Shown piece after piece: positions 27,560 to 36,257 of a stretch of 64,000 bases of DNA (position 1 is the first letter of the stretch; each line of letters starts with the position of its first letter). The position numbers and the translations under genes were made by a program. The notes beneath the pieces are model-generated. The model saw nothing but the letters and a program-made list of their open reading frames with translations, did no database searches and was not told the origin of the DNA. Origin of the DNA: Arthrobacter cheniae (GTDB taxonomy: Bacteria > Actinomycetota > Actinomycetes > Actinomycetales > Micrococcaceae); NCBI RefSeq assembly GCF_003602275.1, contig NZ_QZVT01000006.1, forward strand, positions 232,331-296,330. The letters are read 5' to 3'.

Positions 27560-27918
27560 GCCGAGTACGCTTCCGGCTCAGTGATCTCTAGGCTGCGAAG
27601 CTGGACCATGCGAGTGACAACGTCATCCGGCAGCGGACGGGCCGCCGAGAACCGTATTGTTCCCTTTGATCGCGAGAAAGCGCCAAGCGCGGGCACGATG
27701 GCCTCGATGACTGCTGGCGAGAACGGATAGACCGCGAGGTGCCGCGCCGTAGCAGCGACCCCGAGGAGTGGCTTCCCTTCAAGGATCAGAGCCGGGACTC
27801 CGTAGCTCACCCCGTCCACAGCCTCGGGCGCAGCTTCTCGTGCGACATCGATGAGATGTTGCAGGCAGGTGCGGTCGCGGGACGGCAGCGCTGCCAGAGC
27901 CTCTTCGATGGATCCCAC
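27560..27918 (-). CDS. DUF1801 protein whose frame runs on past the expected end
   Basis: From a GTG at 27916-27918 I read about 110 residues of a DUF1801/YdhG-like protein (APEAVDGVSYGVPALILEGKPLLG, ARHLAVYPFSPAVIEAI, GTIRFSAARPLPDDVV). The domain should end near LRSLEI at about 27590, but there is no stop; the frame stays open to 26683, antisense through the 3' third of ptsI (411 residues in all). Codons for stops are present in both other frames near 27590. The extension has no recognisable fold. A small frameshift or loss of the true stop is likely; the left end given is where family similarity ends. Confidence 0.55.
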
Positions 27919-28064
27919 GGGGAGATCGTAGACCTACCGCAGATTCGATGGAAAGGAGCCCCAGGCGGGTCCATCTCGCCTCCGACTCGCAGACCGGACG
28001 GCTCCCGGCACGTCGCGTCGGCCTCAGCAGTGTTGGTCGAGAAGCTGTGGCGCTGGCGGATCCC

Positions 28065-28529
28065 TCAGGGGGCCATTTTTCCTCGGGGACCGAGGTCCTT
28101 GAAGGCGACTGTCTCTCCGAAGAGTTCTTTTCCTGTGGGGACGAAACCGAGCTTGAGGTAAAACCCTTCCGGACTATGTTCTCCGCGTTCCCACAGCACA
28201 GAGATGCGCTTTACGCCGCGGTCCCGCGCCTCCTCCTCCAAACCACCGACGGCAAACCGTCCCACCCCGCGACCCTGAGCGGATGCGGCTACATTGAGTC
28301 GCCAGATCCCGGCACGGAATGCTTCGATCTCATGGTCGGGATCGAAGTTTCCCATGATGAAGGCCAGCACGTCGTCCCCGTCGACGACGAGACGTGGCCA
28401 GGCCGTGGGGTTTACGTAGGCTTCGGCGATCGATTGCATAACCGGCGCAACGAACGCTTCCTGTTCGGGCCGAAGCGTGATGCTGACAGACTTACCGAGG
28501 TTCTCCTGAGTCAGGGACGCAAGTTCCAT
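28065..28529 (-). CDS. GNAT-family N-acetyltransferase
   Basis: A 154-residue acetyl-CoA-dependent acetyltransferase. The cofactor loop AASAQGRGVGRFAVGGL (the R/QxxGxG/A motif) lies near residue 90, and HSPEGFYLKLGFVPTGKE gives the usual C-terminal strand. The start ATG 28527-28529 opens the protein MELASLTQENLG; longer frames upstream belong to the neighbouring gene's antisense. Substrate unknown. Confidence 0.85.
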   Translation of the reverse strand: MELASLTQENLGKSVSITLRPEQEAFVAPVMQSIAEAYVNPTAWPRLVVDGDDVLAFIMGNFDPDHEIEAFRAGIWRLNVAASAQGRGVGRFAVGGLEEEARDRGVKRISVLWERGEHSPEGFYLKLGFVPTGKELFGETVAFKDLGPRGKMAP

Positions 28530-28599
28530 GCACCGACGATAGGCCCCGTTGCGGTCACCCGCGGTCCTGATTGACAGACAGCTGATCGGGCATCCGGCC

Positions 28600-29196
28600 C
28601 TAGCCGGCAGCGGCCACCTGCGCAGTCCAATCGTCGCGTGACGCGAGCAATGCAGTCCGCCCCAGGGCCGCTGCGCGCGGATCGAGCACCCGGAACAGCA
28701 GGACAGGACCGCGCGGCGTGGCAAGTTCGACGACGTCAGTACGAACCGTCGCGGACGCCCGGCGATTCCGCCTGTTCCATTCCAGTGACACGGTCGGTTC
28801 GATCTCGACCAGTTCGCCGTCGACCTCGTGGAACTGCCCTGCCTGGGGCGCACCGTCGAGGACGGCGTCCGCCATGGCCGCAAGATAAACCGGGTCAGCG
28901 ACGGCGTCGTACACCCACCGCTGGCCGAGGGCAGGGTGGTCGAGCGTCCCGACGAGATGCTCCTCCAGGCCCTCGACCGGCGCGCCGCGGTAGGTCAGGG
29001 GGACCTGTACGAGCGCACCACCGGCACCGATGAGCAGGGTCTCGACACCGACCTCCCCCTCGGGGTCGTCGAAGCGGAAAGAGGCCGCGCGTTCGAGTGC
29101 GCCGTCCAGCCCCTCGGCCCACGGTTGTTCCGCCAGCCATGGAATGAGCAGATCCAGCTTGGAGGGACGGAGCGTCACATCGTAGATAAGGGCCAT
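28600..29196 (-). CDS. maltokinase N-terminal cap-like protein (CG0192 type)
   Basis: A 198-residue protein similar to the N-terminal cap domain of maltokinase and the corynebacterial CG0192 family (ALIYDVTLRPSKLDLLIPWL, then WVYDAVADPVYLAAMADAVL). Start is ATG 29194-29196 or a GTG two codons upstream. There is no kinase domain. In other actinobacteria such stand-alone proteins are of unknown function, sometimes near trehalose/maltose genes; nothing of that kind adjoins here. Confidence 0.7.
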   Translation of the reverse strand: MALIYDVTLRPSKLDLLIPWLAEQPWAEGLDGALERAASFRFDDPEGEVGVETLLIGAGGALVQVPLTYRGAPVEGLEEHLVGTLDHPALGQRWVYDAVADPVYLAAMADAVLDGAPQAGQFHEVDGELVEIEPTVSLEWNRRNRRASATVRTDVVELATPRGPVLLFRVLDPRAAALGRTALLASRDDWTAQVAAAG

Positions 29197-29205
29197 GGGC
29201 ACAGC

Positions 29206-30147
29206 CTAAGCGGCGGCGGTGTCGGCTGATCCTCGTCGCGGCAGGACAGCCACTCGCGCCGCTTCCGCGAACGCTGCCTCCCCCACCGCCCCGTCGGCGA
29301 CGAGGAGGGACCAGGACCAGTCGAGGATCCCGGCCGGCTCCAGCCGCATCACGGTCCGGAAGAACGGCGCCGCACACAGCATGGGCGTTCCGGCGCTCCG
29401 GACGAACCAGGGCGAGTATCCACCGGGGTTGCCGGGCTCCTGCACCATGAGGACCGAGGCGTCCACCGACTTCATACCCAGCCAAGGTCCGGTGCTGCCC
29501 ATGGCCTGCGCCTCGTGGACGCGGACTCCGGTTCCTGGGGCGCGCAGGCGGTCGACGTCCGGGTCCGCCGCGACGACGTCGGCGCCGTCGAAGGTCGGTG
29601 CCAGGCGCAGGAAGAACCCACCGTAGCCGGCATCAGGACGGCCGGCCGTCGTCGGGCTCCCGAACACCAGCGCTCCCCCACTGATATTCCTCCACCTGCT
29701 GCGAACGGTGGTGCGGAACCACTCGACGCCGTCCACGGGCACCGCCCCTACACTCCAGGTCCGCTCCTCGGAGAGGAAGGCCGTACCGTCGGCAGCGCAC
29801 CACGCCAACTGCTGGCACATCGCGTCCTCGCTGGTAGCGTCGTGACGCAGCCGCTGGGAGCCGTTGTTGGCCAGCTGCACGTACCCCTCGCCGCGGACGT
29901 AAGTGGGGCCGCCCCACAGGTTGACGGGGTGTTCCTGCCCGACGACGTCGATCGTCGCGACTGCGATCCCGAGGCCCCAGTGCCACAGATGGTCAGCCGG
30001 TCGGTAGTCGGAAACGGTGCGTCCCCCGGGTGTCAGGACCGGATGCAGGAAGGGGCGCGGGGAATGCGCGGACGGCTCTCGCCCGCCGTCGAGCAGGACG
30101 CCGGCCGTGCGCCCATCCTGCGTGAGGACGTCGACGGCTCCGCTCAC
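29206..30147 (-). CDS. DUF6807 (PmoA-like) family protein
   Basis: A 313-residue protein of the DUF6807 family. Characteristic are RPFLHPVLTPGGRTVSDYRP, HLWHWGLGIA and SPWFVRSAGTPML. These proteins have a beta-sandwich fold and are encoded with Gfo/Idh oxidoreductases in sugar catabolism gene sets. The start is a GTG at 30145-30147 overlapping the stop of the Gfo/Idh gene (GTGA). Activity is not established for the family. Confidence 0.8.
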   Translation of the reverse strand: MSGAVDVLTQDGRTAGVLLDGGREPSAHSPRPFLHPVLTPGGRTVSDYRPADHLWHWGLGIAVATIDVVGQEHPVNLWGGPTYVRGEGYVQLANNGSQRLRHDATSEDAMCQQLAWCAADGTAFLSEERTWSVGAVPVDGVEWFRTTVRSRWRNISGGALVFGSPTTAGRPDAGYGGFFLRLAPTFDGADVVAADPDVDRLRAPGTGVRVHEAQAMGSTGPWLGMKSVDASVLMVQEPGNPGGYSPWFVRSAGTPMLCAAPFFRTVMRLEPAGILDWSWSLLVADGAVGEAAFAEAARVAVLPRRGSADTAAA

Positions 30148-31322
30148 GCCGTCGCACCGCCCGCATGCTCGCCCGTCCGCGCCTCGATGACGGGTCCGGC
30201 CAGGGAGCCGCGCAGCGCGGGCTCGGCGAGTTCGGTGCGGGAGATCCACCGGCTCTCCCGAGCGGAGGCATACATGCCCGTCACGATCTCGAGGGCTCGG
30301 CTCGGATGGGCGACGACCGCGGGCATCCCGTGTCCGGCGACGAGCGATGCGTAGATCTCGGCGAGGAGGGCATCGTGCCCGCTCGGGATCTCGTGCTGGG
30401 GCAGGCGCCAGGACGCGGCGGTCTCCTCATCGATGTGCGGCGCGGGGCTGATCTTCCACTGCGCATGACCGTGCCCGTACAGGTGCTCGAGCTCTATCGT
30501 CGCGTTCTCCGTGTCGATGCGGATCAGGCTGGACTGCCGTGGAGCGAGGACCGTCGAGACCACGGAAGCCACCGCTCCGGACTCGAAGACGAGGGATGCG
30601 TGCGAGAGGTCTTCCGTCTCGATGTCGTGCTGCAGCCGCCACAGCGTGGCGTTCACCGACCGCCACTCGCCCAGGAGGTAGGCCAGCAGGTCGATCTGGT
30701 GGCTGCCATGGCTGAGGCTGGTGCCACCGCCCTCGGTAGCCCAGGTCCCACGCCACGGGACGGCGAAGTAGTCGGCGGTGCGGTACCAGTGCGTCTGGCA
30801 CAGTGCGGACAGGGGGCGGCCCAGCGCGCCGGAATCCAGCAGGTCCTTCACCCAGGCGGCAGCCGAACCCGACCGCTGCTGGAAGACGACGGCGAGTCCT
30901 CGCTCCGCTGCCCGGCCGGCGTCGATCATGTCATCGAGTTGGCGCAGGCTGAGGGCCGCCGGCTTCTCGACGATGACGTGCGCCCCTGCGGCGAACGCCG
31001 CCGACGCCTGCTCGGCGTGCCCCCCTGGCGGGGTACAGATATGGAGGACGTCGACCTCTTCTGCGGCGAGCATGTCGGTCAGTGAAGAATAGCGGGACGG
31101 CAGGTCATACGTGGCGGCGAACGCGGCGAGATGCGTCTCCGAGGGATCGGCAGCGGCCACCAGGTGCACGGCAGTCGAGGCAGCGAGGGCTGCCGCATGG
31201 AGGTGCGCGACGCCCCCGGTCCCGAGGATGGCCGCGCGAAGCGGACGGGCAAGGGCGGCGTCCGCCTCGCCGCCTGCTTTCTTCAACGGCGCGGACACAT
31301 CGGCCGGACTCGGCAGGGGCAC
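30144..31322 (-). CDS. Gfo/Idh/MocA-family oxidoreductase
   Basis: A 392-residue NAD(P)-dependent sugar/inositol-type dehydrogenase. The Rossmann fold begins at ~25 (AILGTGGVAHLHAAAL), with VIVEKPAALSLRQ carrying the catalytic lysine of the EKP motif, and GGTSLSHGSHQIDLLAYLLG in the C-terminal domain. Start is GTG 31320-31322 with GGAGG five bases upstream. Divergent from the LacI regulator, with an operator at 31369, so a likely target. Operon with the DUF6807 gene. Confidence 0.9.
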   Translation of the reverse strand: MPLPSPADVSAPLKKAGGEADAALARPLRAAILGTGGVAHLHAAALAASTAVHLVAAADPSETHLAAFAATYDLPSRYSSLTDMLAAEEVDVLHICTPPGGHAEQASAAFAAGAHVIVEKPAALSLRQLDDMIDAGRAAERGLAVVFQQRSGSAAAWVKDLLDSGALGRPLSALCQTHWYRTADYFAVPWRGTWATEGGGTSLSHGSHQIDLLAYLLGEWRSVNATLWRLQHDIETEDLSHASLVFESGAVASVVSTVLAPRQSSLIRIDTENATIELEHLYGHGHAQWKISPAPHIDEETAASWRLPQHEIPSGHDALLAEIYASLVAGHGMPAVVAHPSRALEIVTGMYASARESRWISRTELAEPALRGSLAGPVIEARTGEHAGGATA

Positions 31323-31368
31323 GGTTCCTCCATCGTCGGACAGGATTGCGATCTCGGGAACACTAGCA

Positions 31369-31383
31369 GAGAAAGCGCTTACC
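31369..31383. promoter_or_regulatory. LacI-type operator between lacI-type gene and Gfo/Idh gene
   Basis: GAGAAAGCGCTTACC (reverse GGTAAGCGCTTTCTC) is centred on GCGC and shares GGTAAGCG with the operator at 35011. It is 47 bases from the Gfo/Idh start and 116 from the regulator start, so it can serve both divergent genes. Confidence 0.7.
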
Positions 31384-31498
31384 GAAGCGGCTTGGCGGGC
31401 TGAAGCGGTTCATCCCGTCATGCGACAATGGCCCTTTCCGAAGAATCCGAAGGGCGTGGCCGGATCGGCCTGCACCCGCACCATCAGGAGTACGAGCG

Positions 31499-32551
31499 AT
31501 GTCGGCACCGGCCAGCAAGAGTCCCGCAACGCTGCACGATGTCGCCCGCGAGGCCGGGGTCTCCCTCGCCACGGCGTCGAGGTCCCTGAACGGCAGTGCG
31601 CGCAAGGTCAACGAAGCCTACCGGCAGCGTGTCGTGGAAGCCGCCCAGCGTCTCGGCTATACCACCAATCTCTTCGCGCAAGCCGTTGCCAAGGGCAGCA
31701 CCACCACCGTCGCGCTGCTCGTCGCCGACATCGCGGACCCCTACTTCTCCAGCATCGCCGCCGGCGTCATCAATGCGGCGAGCGAGGAAGGGCTGGTGGT
31801 GACCATCGCCGTCACCGGTCGCAATGCCCAGCGGGAGCTGGACACCGTGCGGGCCCTGCGGGGCCAGCGACCGCGCGTGATGATCCTTGCCGGTTCCCGG
31901 ACCACGGGATCTGCCTTCGAGGAGCAGTTGCGCCTAGAACTGTCCTCCTTCGAGGACACGGGCGGCAAGGTTGCCTTCATCAGCCAGGACGCGGCTCCGT
32001 TCGCGACGGTCCTCCTCGACAACTACGGCGGAGCGCGCGACCTCGCAGTCGCACTCGCCGGGCTCGGGTATCGCGACGTCGCGGTCATTGCCGGCCCGCC
32101 CGAGATCAGGACCGCGGAGGAACGGCTCGACGGCTTCACCGAAGGACTGGCGGAGCACGGCATCACGCTGCCGCCCGAGCGCATCATCCACGCCGACTTC
32201 ACGCGTGACGGCGGCTATCGCGGCACGCAGGAATTGCTCGCATCGGGCGCGTCCGTGGACCTCGTCTTCGCCGTCAATGACGTCATGGCGGTCGGCGTCG
32301 TCTCGGCGCTGCGTGACGCCGGGATAGTCCCCGGTACGGGAATCGGCGTCGCCGGCTACGACGACATCCCTACCGTCCGCGACATCACGCCCGCCCTCAC
32401 CACAGTCCGGATCCCGCTCGAGGACGTCGGCCGGCGCGCCCTCCAGCTCGCTACGGGAACCGCGTACGACGGCGGGACGGCCGGGGTCGGCGCGGGACCG
32501 GAGGCCATCCCTACGGAGACGATCATCCGGGGCAGCACACCACGGCGCTGA
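31499..32551 (+). CDS. LacI-family transcriptional regulator
   Basis: A 350-residue repressor. The DNA-binding head (ATLHDVAREAGVSLATASRSLNG, split over residues 10-32) and hinge are at the N-terminus, followed by a periplasmic-binding-protein-like effector domain (VALLVADIADPYFSSIAAGV, VAGYDDIPTVRDITPALTTV). ATG 31499 has AGGAG eight bases upstream. It lies divergently from Gfo/Idh-DUF6807 and about 2.5 kb before the second Gfo/Idh operon; near-identical operators occur at both, so both are probable targets. Confidence 0.92.
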   Translation: MSAPASKSPATLHDVAREAGVSLATASRSLNGSARKVNEAYRQRVVEAAQRLGYTTNLFAQAVAKGSTTTVALLVADIADPYFSSIAAGVINAASEEGLVVTIAVTGRNAQRELDTVRALRGQRPRVMILAGSRTTGSAFEEQLRLELSSFEDTGGKVAFISQDAAPFATVLLDNYGGARDLAVALAGLGYRDVAVIAGPPEIRTAEERLDGFTEGLAEHGITLPPERIIHADFTRDGGYRGTQELLASGASVDLVFAVNDVMAVGVVSALRDAGIVPGTGIGVAGYDDIPTVRDITPALTTVRIPLEDVGRRALQLATGTAYDGGTAGVGAGPEAIPTETIIRGSTPRR

Positions 32552-32577
32552 TGGTTCAGGGCAGGGGGAGGTGCGGG

Positions 32578-32802
32578 TCAGGACGGCAGGACCGGGCCCG
32601 GCTCGGCCTTCTGGACCAGCAGTTTCGCGACGTCCTCGGGAGGCAGTTCGGCCACCTCCGCAACCGCGGCGATGTCCTCGCCGTGACTGAGCGCCTCGGT
32701 GACAGCCTCCTGCAGCATCAACTCGGCGCGGTCGAGCTCGAACTCGATGTCCTCCTTGTCCGCCGCGGCAACGCGGATCTTCTGCAGATAATCATTCGTC
32801 AT
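32578..32802 (-). CDS. small acidic helical hypothetical protein
   Basis: A 74-residue protein, rich in Glu/Asp and Ala, mostly helical (KEDIEFELDRAELMLQEAV, AEVAELPPEDVAKLL). The ribosome site is GAGGGA ahead of ATG 32800-32802. It resembles small actinobacterial proteins of unknown function with a helix-turn-helix-like tail. Convergent with lacI and divergent from the GAF-ANTAR gene. Confidence 0.6.
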   Translation of the reverse strand: MTNDYLQKIRVAAADKEDIEFELDRAELMLQEAVTEALSHGEDIAAVAEVAELPPEDVAKLLVQKAEPGPVLPS

Positions 32803-33070
32803 CGCTGTGGAGTCCCTCTCACTCGATCGATGGACGGCTGCCCGCCGCCACATGCACGTTGCGAAGCCAGGATTCGGGCGCCGCGACGGTGACTTCGTCG
32901 CGATAATCCTAACCAGCTGTCCCTCGCTGTAGAAGACTTCCACTCGACCGAGGAAACCGTCATCCGCCCCGCTAGACTGGGTACAGCGGATCGCCGGAAA
33001 CGCGCGATCGTGGTCTAGCAGGAGGCCCGTGGCGCCAGTATCAAGCCTGGCATGACGTTCGAGGCTACTG

Positions 33071-33799
33071 ATGGATCCACTACCCCTGTCCAGCGAGCTG
33101 GGTGCGACTCTTGGCCGCATCCGGGGCCTGGTACTGACGCAGGAGAGCGCTCAGCACGCCGTGGACCTCCTGGCCCAGGTCGCGCGGGAGACCACGCCGA
33201 GTGCGTTCGGTGCCGGTGTTTCACTCATTCACGAATCGGACCGGGTCAGCGTCGGCGCGACCGATGCGCTCGTCCGCACCGCCGACGACCTCCAGTACAC
33301 CCTGGGTGAGGGCCCCTGCCTCACAGCGTGGTCCACGCGGTCCCCGATCACCATCAGGGACACCAGTTCCGATCAGCGCTTCCCCGGCTGGAGTACCGAA
33401 GCTGCGAAGGCGGGAGTGCGGTCATGCCTGAGTGTCCCCCTCCTCCGCGGACGTGAGTCCATCGGCGCCATGAAGGTGTATTCGACAATGCCAGGGGTCT
33501 TCGACGATGCCGACCGCGCCCGGCTGGAGAACCTTGCCGTGGCCGCCGCTACCCTCCTCGGGCATGTGCAGACCACCGAGGCATCGACGCGCATCAGCAG
33601 TGAGCTTCGGGCGTCCCTGCGTTCGCGGGACCTGGTCGGGGTAGCGAAGGGAATTCTCATGCAGCGCGAGGGGCTCACCGAGTACGAGGCAGCCGTCGCA
33701 CTGACCGCCCGCGCACGCGCCACGCGAGTCCCCTTCAGCCAGCTCACCGCGGATATCGTGAACGGACAGGGTGGCTCGGAGGAAAGTGAGGCACGGTGA
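33071..33799 (+). CDS. GAF-ANTAR domain regulator
   Basis: A 242-residue cytoplasmic protein. Residues ~20-165 form a GAF sensor domain (TLGEGPCLTAWSTRSPITI and RSCLSVPLLRGRESIGAMKVYS), and the last ~60 an ANTAR RNA-binding domain (SLRSRDLVGVAKGILMQREGLTEYEAAVAL). ANTAR proteins bind paired hairpins in leader transcripts and prevent termination. Its stop overlaps the start of the 98-residue gene by four bases. Confidence 0.9.
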   Translation: MDPLPLSSELGATLGRIRGLVLTQESAQHAVDLLAQVARETTPSAFGAGVSLIHESDRVSVGATDALVRTADDLQYTLGEGPCLTAWSTRSPITIRDTSSDQRFPGWSTEAAKAGVRSCLSVPLLRGRESIGAMKVYSTMPGVFDDADRARLENLAVAAATLLGHVQTTEASTRISSELRASLRSRDLVGVAKGILMQREGLTEYEAAVALTARARATRVPFSQLTADIVNGQGGSEESEAR

Positions 33800-34092
33800 C
33801 CACCTTCCCGTTCGCGGAGCAACACCGGACTCTCATCAATGCTGCCATTGTTGAGTCCGGTTTTACCGTCGGTGAAGTGTGGTTGCGCTATTTCTCGCTC
33901 AGTGGCGAGGTCGACGAGTACGAGATCGAGGCGTACCTGGCAGGTCTCATACCCCTGCCGCCGCTCGAATGCGACCTGCTCGCCCTCGCCGTGAACGAAC
34001 TGATCGACGACCTCCCGCCCAGGCAGCGTGCCCCGTTCTGCGACGACATGATCCGTGCCCATGCCGGACCGGCTGACGGTCCACCGGAGTAG
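33796..34092 (+). CDS. 98-residue unknown protein coupled to the GAF-ANTAR gene
   Basis: A small soluble, acidic, helical protein (SGFTVGEVWLRYFSLSGEVDEYEIEAYLAGLIPLPPLECDLLALAVNE in overview, with a conserved LRYFSLSG core). Start is a GTG overlapping the regulator's stop (GTGA at 33796-33799), so expression is tied to it. No family recognised. It could be a partner of the ANTAR regulator; this rests on coupling only. Confidence 0.7.
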   Translation: MTTFPFAEQHRTLINAAIVESGFTVGEVWLRYFSLSGEVDEYEIEAYLAGLIPLPPLECDLLALAVNELIDDLPPRQRAPFCDDMIRAHAGPADGPPE

Positions 34093-34195
34093 TGCCGCGG
34101 GCGCAGGCGGCCCGGACATCCCCGGCCCGGGCCACGCCCCTCCGGCCCGTGCCCGTTCCGGCCACGGTGTCGGACCGACGACATACCCTCGTCGC

Positions 34196-34492
34196 ATGGC
34201 AGAACGACCGGGGTGGCACGGCATCCCACCCAGCACGGACAGGTATATCCCTCCGCTCCAGCTCGGTACCCCCGAGGGCAACATCACCGAGGCGGTGCGT
34301 TCCCCTGCGCTCTGGGTGGAGCTGGACTATCCCGATGGCTCCACGAGGACCATGAAGGGTTTCGCCATGGCGTGGACAGGGTCCGCGGTCCTTGCGCAGT
34401 GGATCGAATACTCGCGTGCCCGGGAGGCGTGGGTGGACGCAGCGCGATGCCGACGTCGGGCGCTGACTCCCCGGACGCCGCACGCCGCCTGA
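34196..34492 (+). CDS. 98-residue unknown protein, tandem paralogue 1
   Basis: Small soluble protein with the pattern GWHGIPPSTDRYIPPLQL, ALWVELDYPDGSTRTMKGFA and MAWTGSAVLAQWIEYSRA, ending in a basic tail. It is a paralogue of the gene at 34637: the two align over their whole length. No family recognised, no signal peptide or membrane helix. Start ATG 34196 is the only one giving the shared N-terminus. Confidence 0.7.
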   Translation: MAERPGWHGIPPSTDRYIPPLQLGTPEGNITEAVRSPALWVELDYPDGSTRTMKGFAMAWTGSAVLAQWIEYSRAREAWVDAARCRRRALTPRTPHAA

Positions 34493-34636
34493 CCCGGACC
34501 CTTACGCCGCCGTCACGCTCGTAGAGTGGTGGCATGGACCGGACGACGTCGAACACTGATGCTTCGTCCGTCCTCGCGTCCGCCCGCCCGGCTCCCACCG
34601 GAACTGCGCTCCTCGTGGCACCCCGGGACGTCCTTC

Positions 34637-34936
34637 ATGGCTAGGGCCGCCGGCTGGCACGGCCTGCCGCCGACGACACACCAGTTCGTCCCGCCGATCC
34701 AGCTCGAAGCGCCGACGAGTGGGATCACGGAGTCAACCTCCCCTGCCCCGGCCCTGTGGGTGGACCTCGAGTACCCGACGGGCTCCCGCCAGACGGTCCG
34801 TGGCTTCGCGATGGCCTGGACGTCGACGGCGGTGCTGGCGCAGTGGGTCGAATTCTCGATCGCCCGCGAGGCGTGGGTTCGTCCGGACCAGTGCACGCGG
34901 CGCGAGCTCCCGCGCCGTTCCGCTCCCGACGCGTGA
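34637..34936 (+). CDS. 99-residue unknown protein, tandem paralogue 2
   Basis: Same pattern as the gene at 34196 (GWHGLPPTTHQFVPPIQL, ALWVDLEYPTGSRQTVRGFA, MAWTSTAVLAQWVEFSIA). The open frame extends to 34526 but similarity to the paralogue begins at ATG 34637. The C-termini both carry an Arg-rich end. Separated by 144 bases; the pair is a local duplication that has diverged. Confidence 0.7.
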   Translation: MARAAGWHGLPPTTHQFVPPIQLEAPTSGITESTSPAPALWVDLEYPTGSRQTVRGFAMAWTSTAVLAQWVEFSIAREAWVRPDQCTRRELPRRSAPDA

Positions 34937-34978
34937 CAGGCACGGAAACCTCCTGAGCGATCGTTCCGGTGTGCTTTA

Positions 34979-35007
34979 TTGCCCCTCCCGGGTTCTTCCC
35001 CTACACT
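34979..35007 (+). promoter_or_regulatory. promoter of the second Gfo/Idh operon
   Basis: -35 TTGCCC (34979-34984), a 17-base spacer and -10 TACACT (35002-35007), followed at once by the operator at 35011. Confidence 0.65.
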
Positions 35008-35010
35008 CAC

Positions 35011-35024
35011 GGTAAGCGTTTTCC
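35011..35024 (+). promoter_or_regulatory. LacI-type operator of the second Gfo/Idh operon
   Basis: GGTAAGCGTTTTCC, nearly identical to the reverse of the site at 31369 (GGTAAGCGCTTTCTC). It lies between the -10 box and the Gfo/Idh start, a repressing position. Confidence 0.7.
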
Positions 35025-35069
35025 GAAGCGCTAGGACCTATGCGAAATCGCCGGAACCAAGGAGTATCA

Positions 35070-36257
35070 ATGTCAACGAGGACAATCGGGATCATCATGA
35101 ACGGCGTCTCCGGACGCATGGGATACCGGCAGCATCTGGTCCGTTCCATCCTCGCGATCCGTGACCAGGGCGGGGTCCTCCTCTCGGACGGTACGCGCGT
35201 CCAGGTGGAGCCGATCCTGGTGGGCCGCAATGAGGCAAAGCTCGCCGAACTCGCGGCGAAGCACGGCATCGAGCATTACTCGACAGACCTGGACAGCGTC
35301 CTCGCGGACCCCACGTGGGAAATCTACGCCGACTTCCTGGTGACCAAGGCGCGCTCGGCCGCGATCCGCAAGGCCATCGCTGCCGGCAAGGCCATCTACA
35401 CCGAGAAGCCCACCGCCGAGACGGCGTCCGATGCCCTCGAGCTGGCCAACCTCGCCGAAGCTGCCGGCATCAAGAACGGCGTGGTCCACGACAAGCTGTA
35501 CCTGCCCGGCATGCAGAAGCTCAAGCGACTGATCGACTCCGGATTCTTCGGCCGGATCCTCTCCGTCCGAGGCGAGTTCGGCTACTGGGTCTTCGAGGGC
35601 GGCTGGCAGGATGCGCAGCGCCCCAGCTGGAACTACCGTACCGAGGACGGCGGCGGGATCGTCGTCGACATGTTCCCCCACTGGAGCTACGTGCTGGAGA
35701 ACCTCTTCGGCAAGGTCGAGTCCGTGTACGCCCGCGCCGTGACGCACATCGACGAGCGCGTCGACGAACAGGGCCTGCCCTACCGCGCTACCGCCGACGA
35801 TGCCGCGTACGCCGTGTTCGAACTCGAGGGCGGCATCGTGGCGCAGCTCAACTCGAGCTGGACGGTCCGCGTGAACCGCGAGGAGCTCGTGCAGTTCCAG
35901 GTCGACGGCACGCACGGCTCCGCCGTCGTCGGCCTGTTCGGCTGCAAGATCCAGCCCAGGAACGCCACCCCGAAGCCCGTGTGGAACCCCGACCTCGAGG
36001 ACACCCACGACTACGACGCCGACTGGATCGACGTCCCCACCAACGAGGTGTTCGAGAACGGCTTCAAGACGCAATGGGAGGACTTCCTCCGCCACGTCCT
36101 CGAGGATGCACCGCACCCCTACGACTTCCTCGCCGGAGCCCGCGGGATGTACCTCGCCGAGCAGGGCCTCGAGAGCTCGCGTTCGGGGCGCCGGCTCGAG
36201 TTGGAGGACGTGCGCACCACTGCGCTCCCCCTCGAGGACGCGGTCACCCTGGCATGA
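35070..36257 (+). CDS. Gfo/Idh/MocA-family oxidoreductase (long type)
   Basis: A 395-residue NAD(P)-dependent dehydrogenase. Unusual N-terminus TIGIIMNGVSGRMGYRQHLVR, then the catalytic AIYTEKPTAETASDAL segment and GGGIVVDMFPHWSYVLENLFG. ATG 35070 has AAGGAG at 35059-35064. First gene of a three-gene operon with a DUF993 protein and a TIM-barrel isomerase, with overlaps at each junction. This set is typical of Arthrobacter and is thought to handle an unidentified sugar or inositol-like compound. Confidence 0.9.
   Translation: MSTRTIGIIMNGVSGRMGYRQHLVRSILAIRDQGGVLLSDGTRVQVEPILVGRNEAKLAELAAKHGIEHYSTDLDSVLADPTWEIYADFLVTKARSAAIRKAIAAGKAIYTEKPTAETASDALELANLAEAAGIKNGVVHDKLYLPGMQKLKRLIDSGFFGRILSVRGEFGYWVFEGGWQDAQRPSWNYRTEDGGGIVVDMFPHWSYVLENLFGKVESVYARAVTHIDERVDEQGLPYRATADDAAYAVFELEGGIVAQLNSSWTVRVNREELVQFQVDGTHGSAVVGLFGCKIQPRNATPKPVWNPDLEDTHDYDADWIDVPTNEVFENGFKTQWEDFLRHVLEDAPHPYDFLAGARGMYLAEQGLESSRSGRRLELEDVRTTALPLEDAVTLA

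Noticed and set aside
28600..28883. Extended start of the acetyltransferase
   Set aside because: The extension is in antiphase with the cap-like gene; ATG 28529 gives the right protein.
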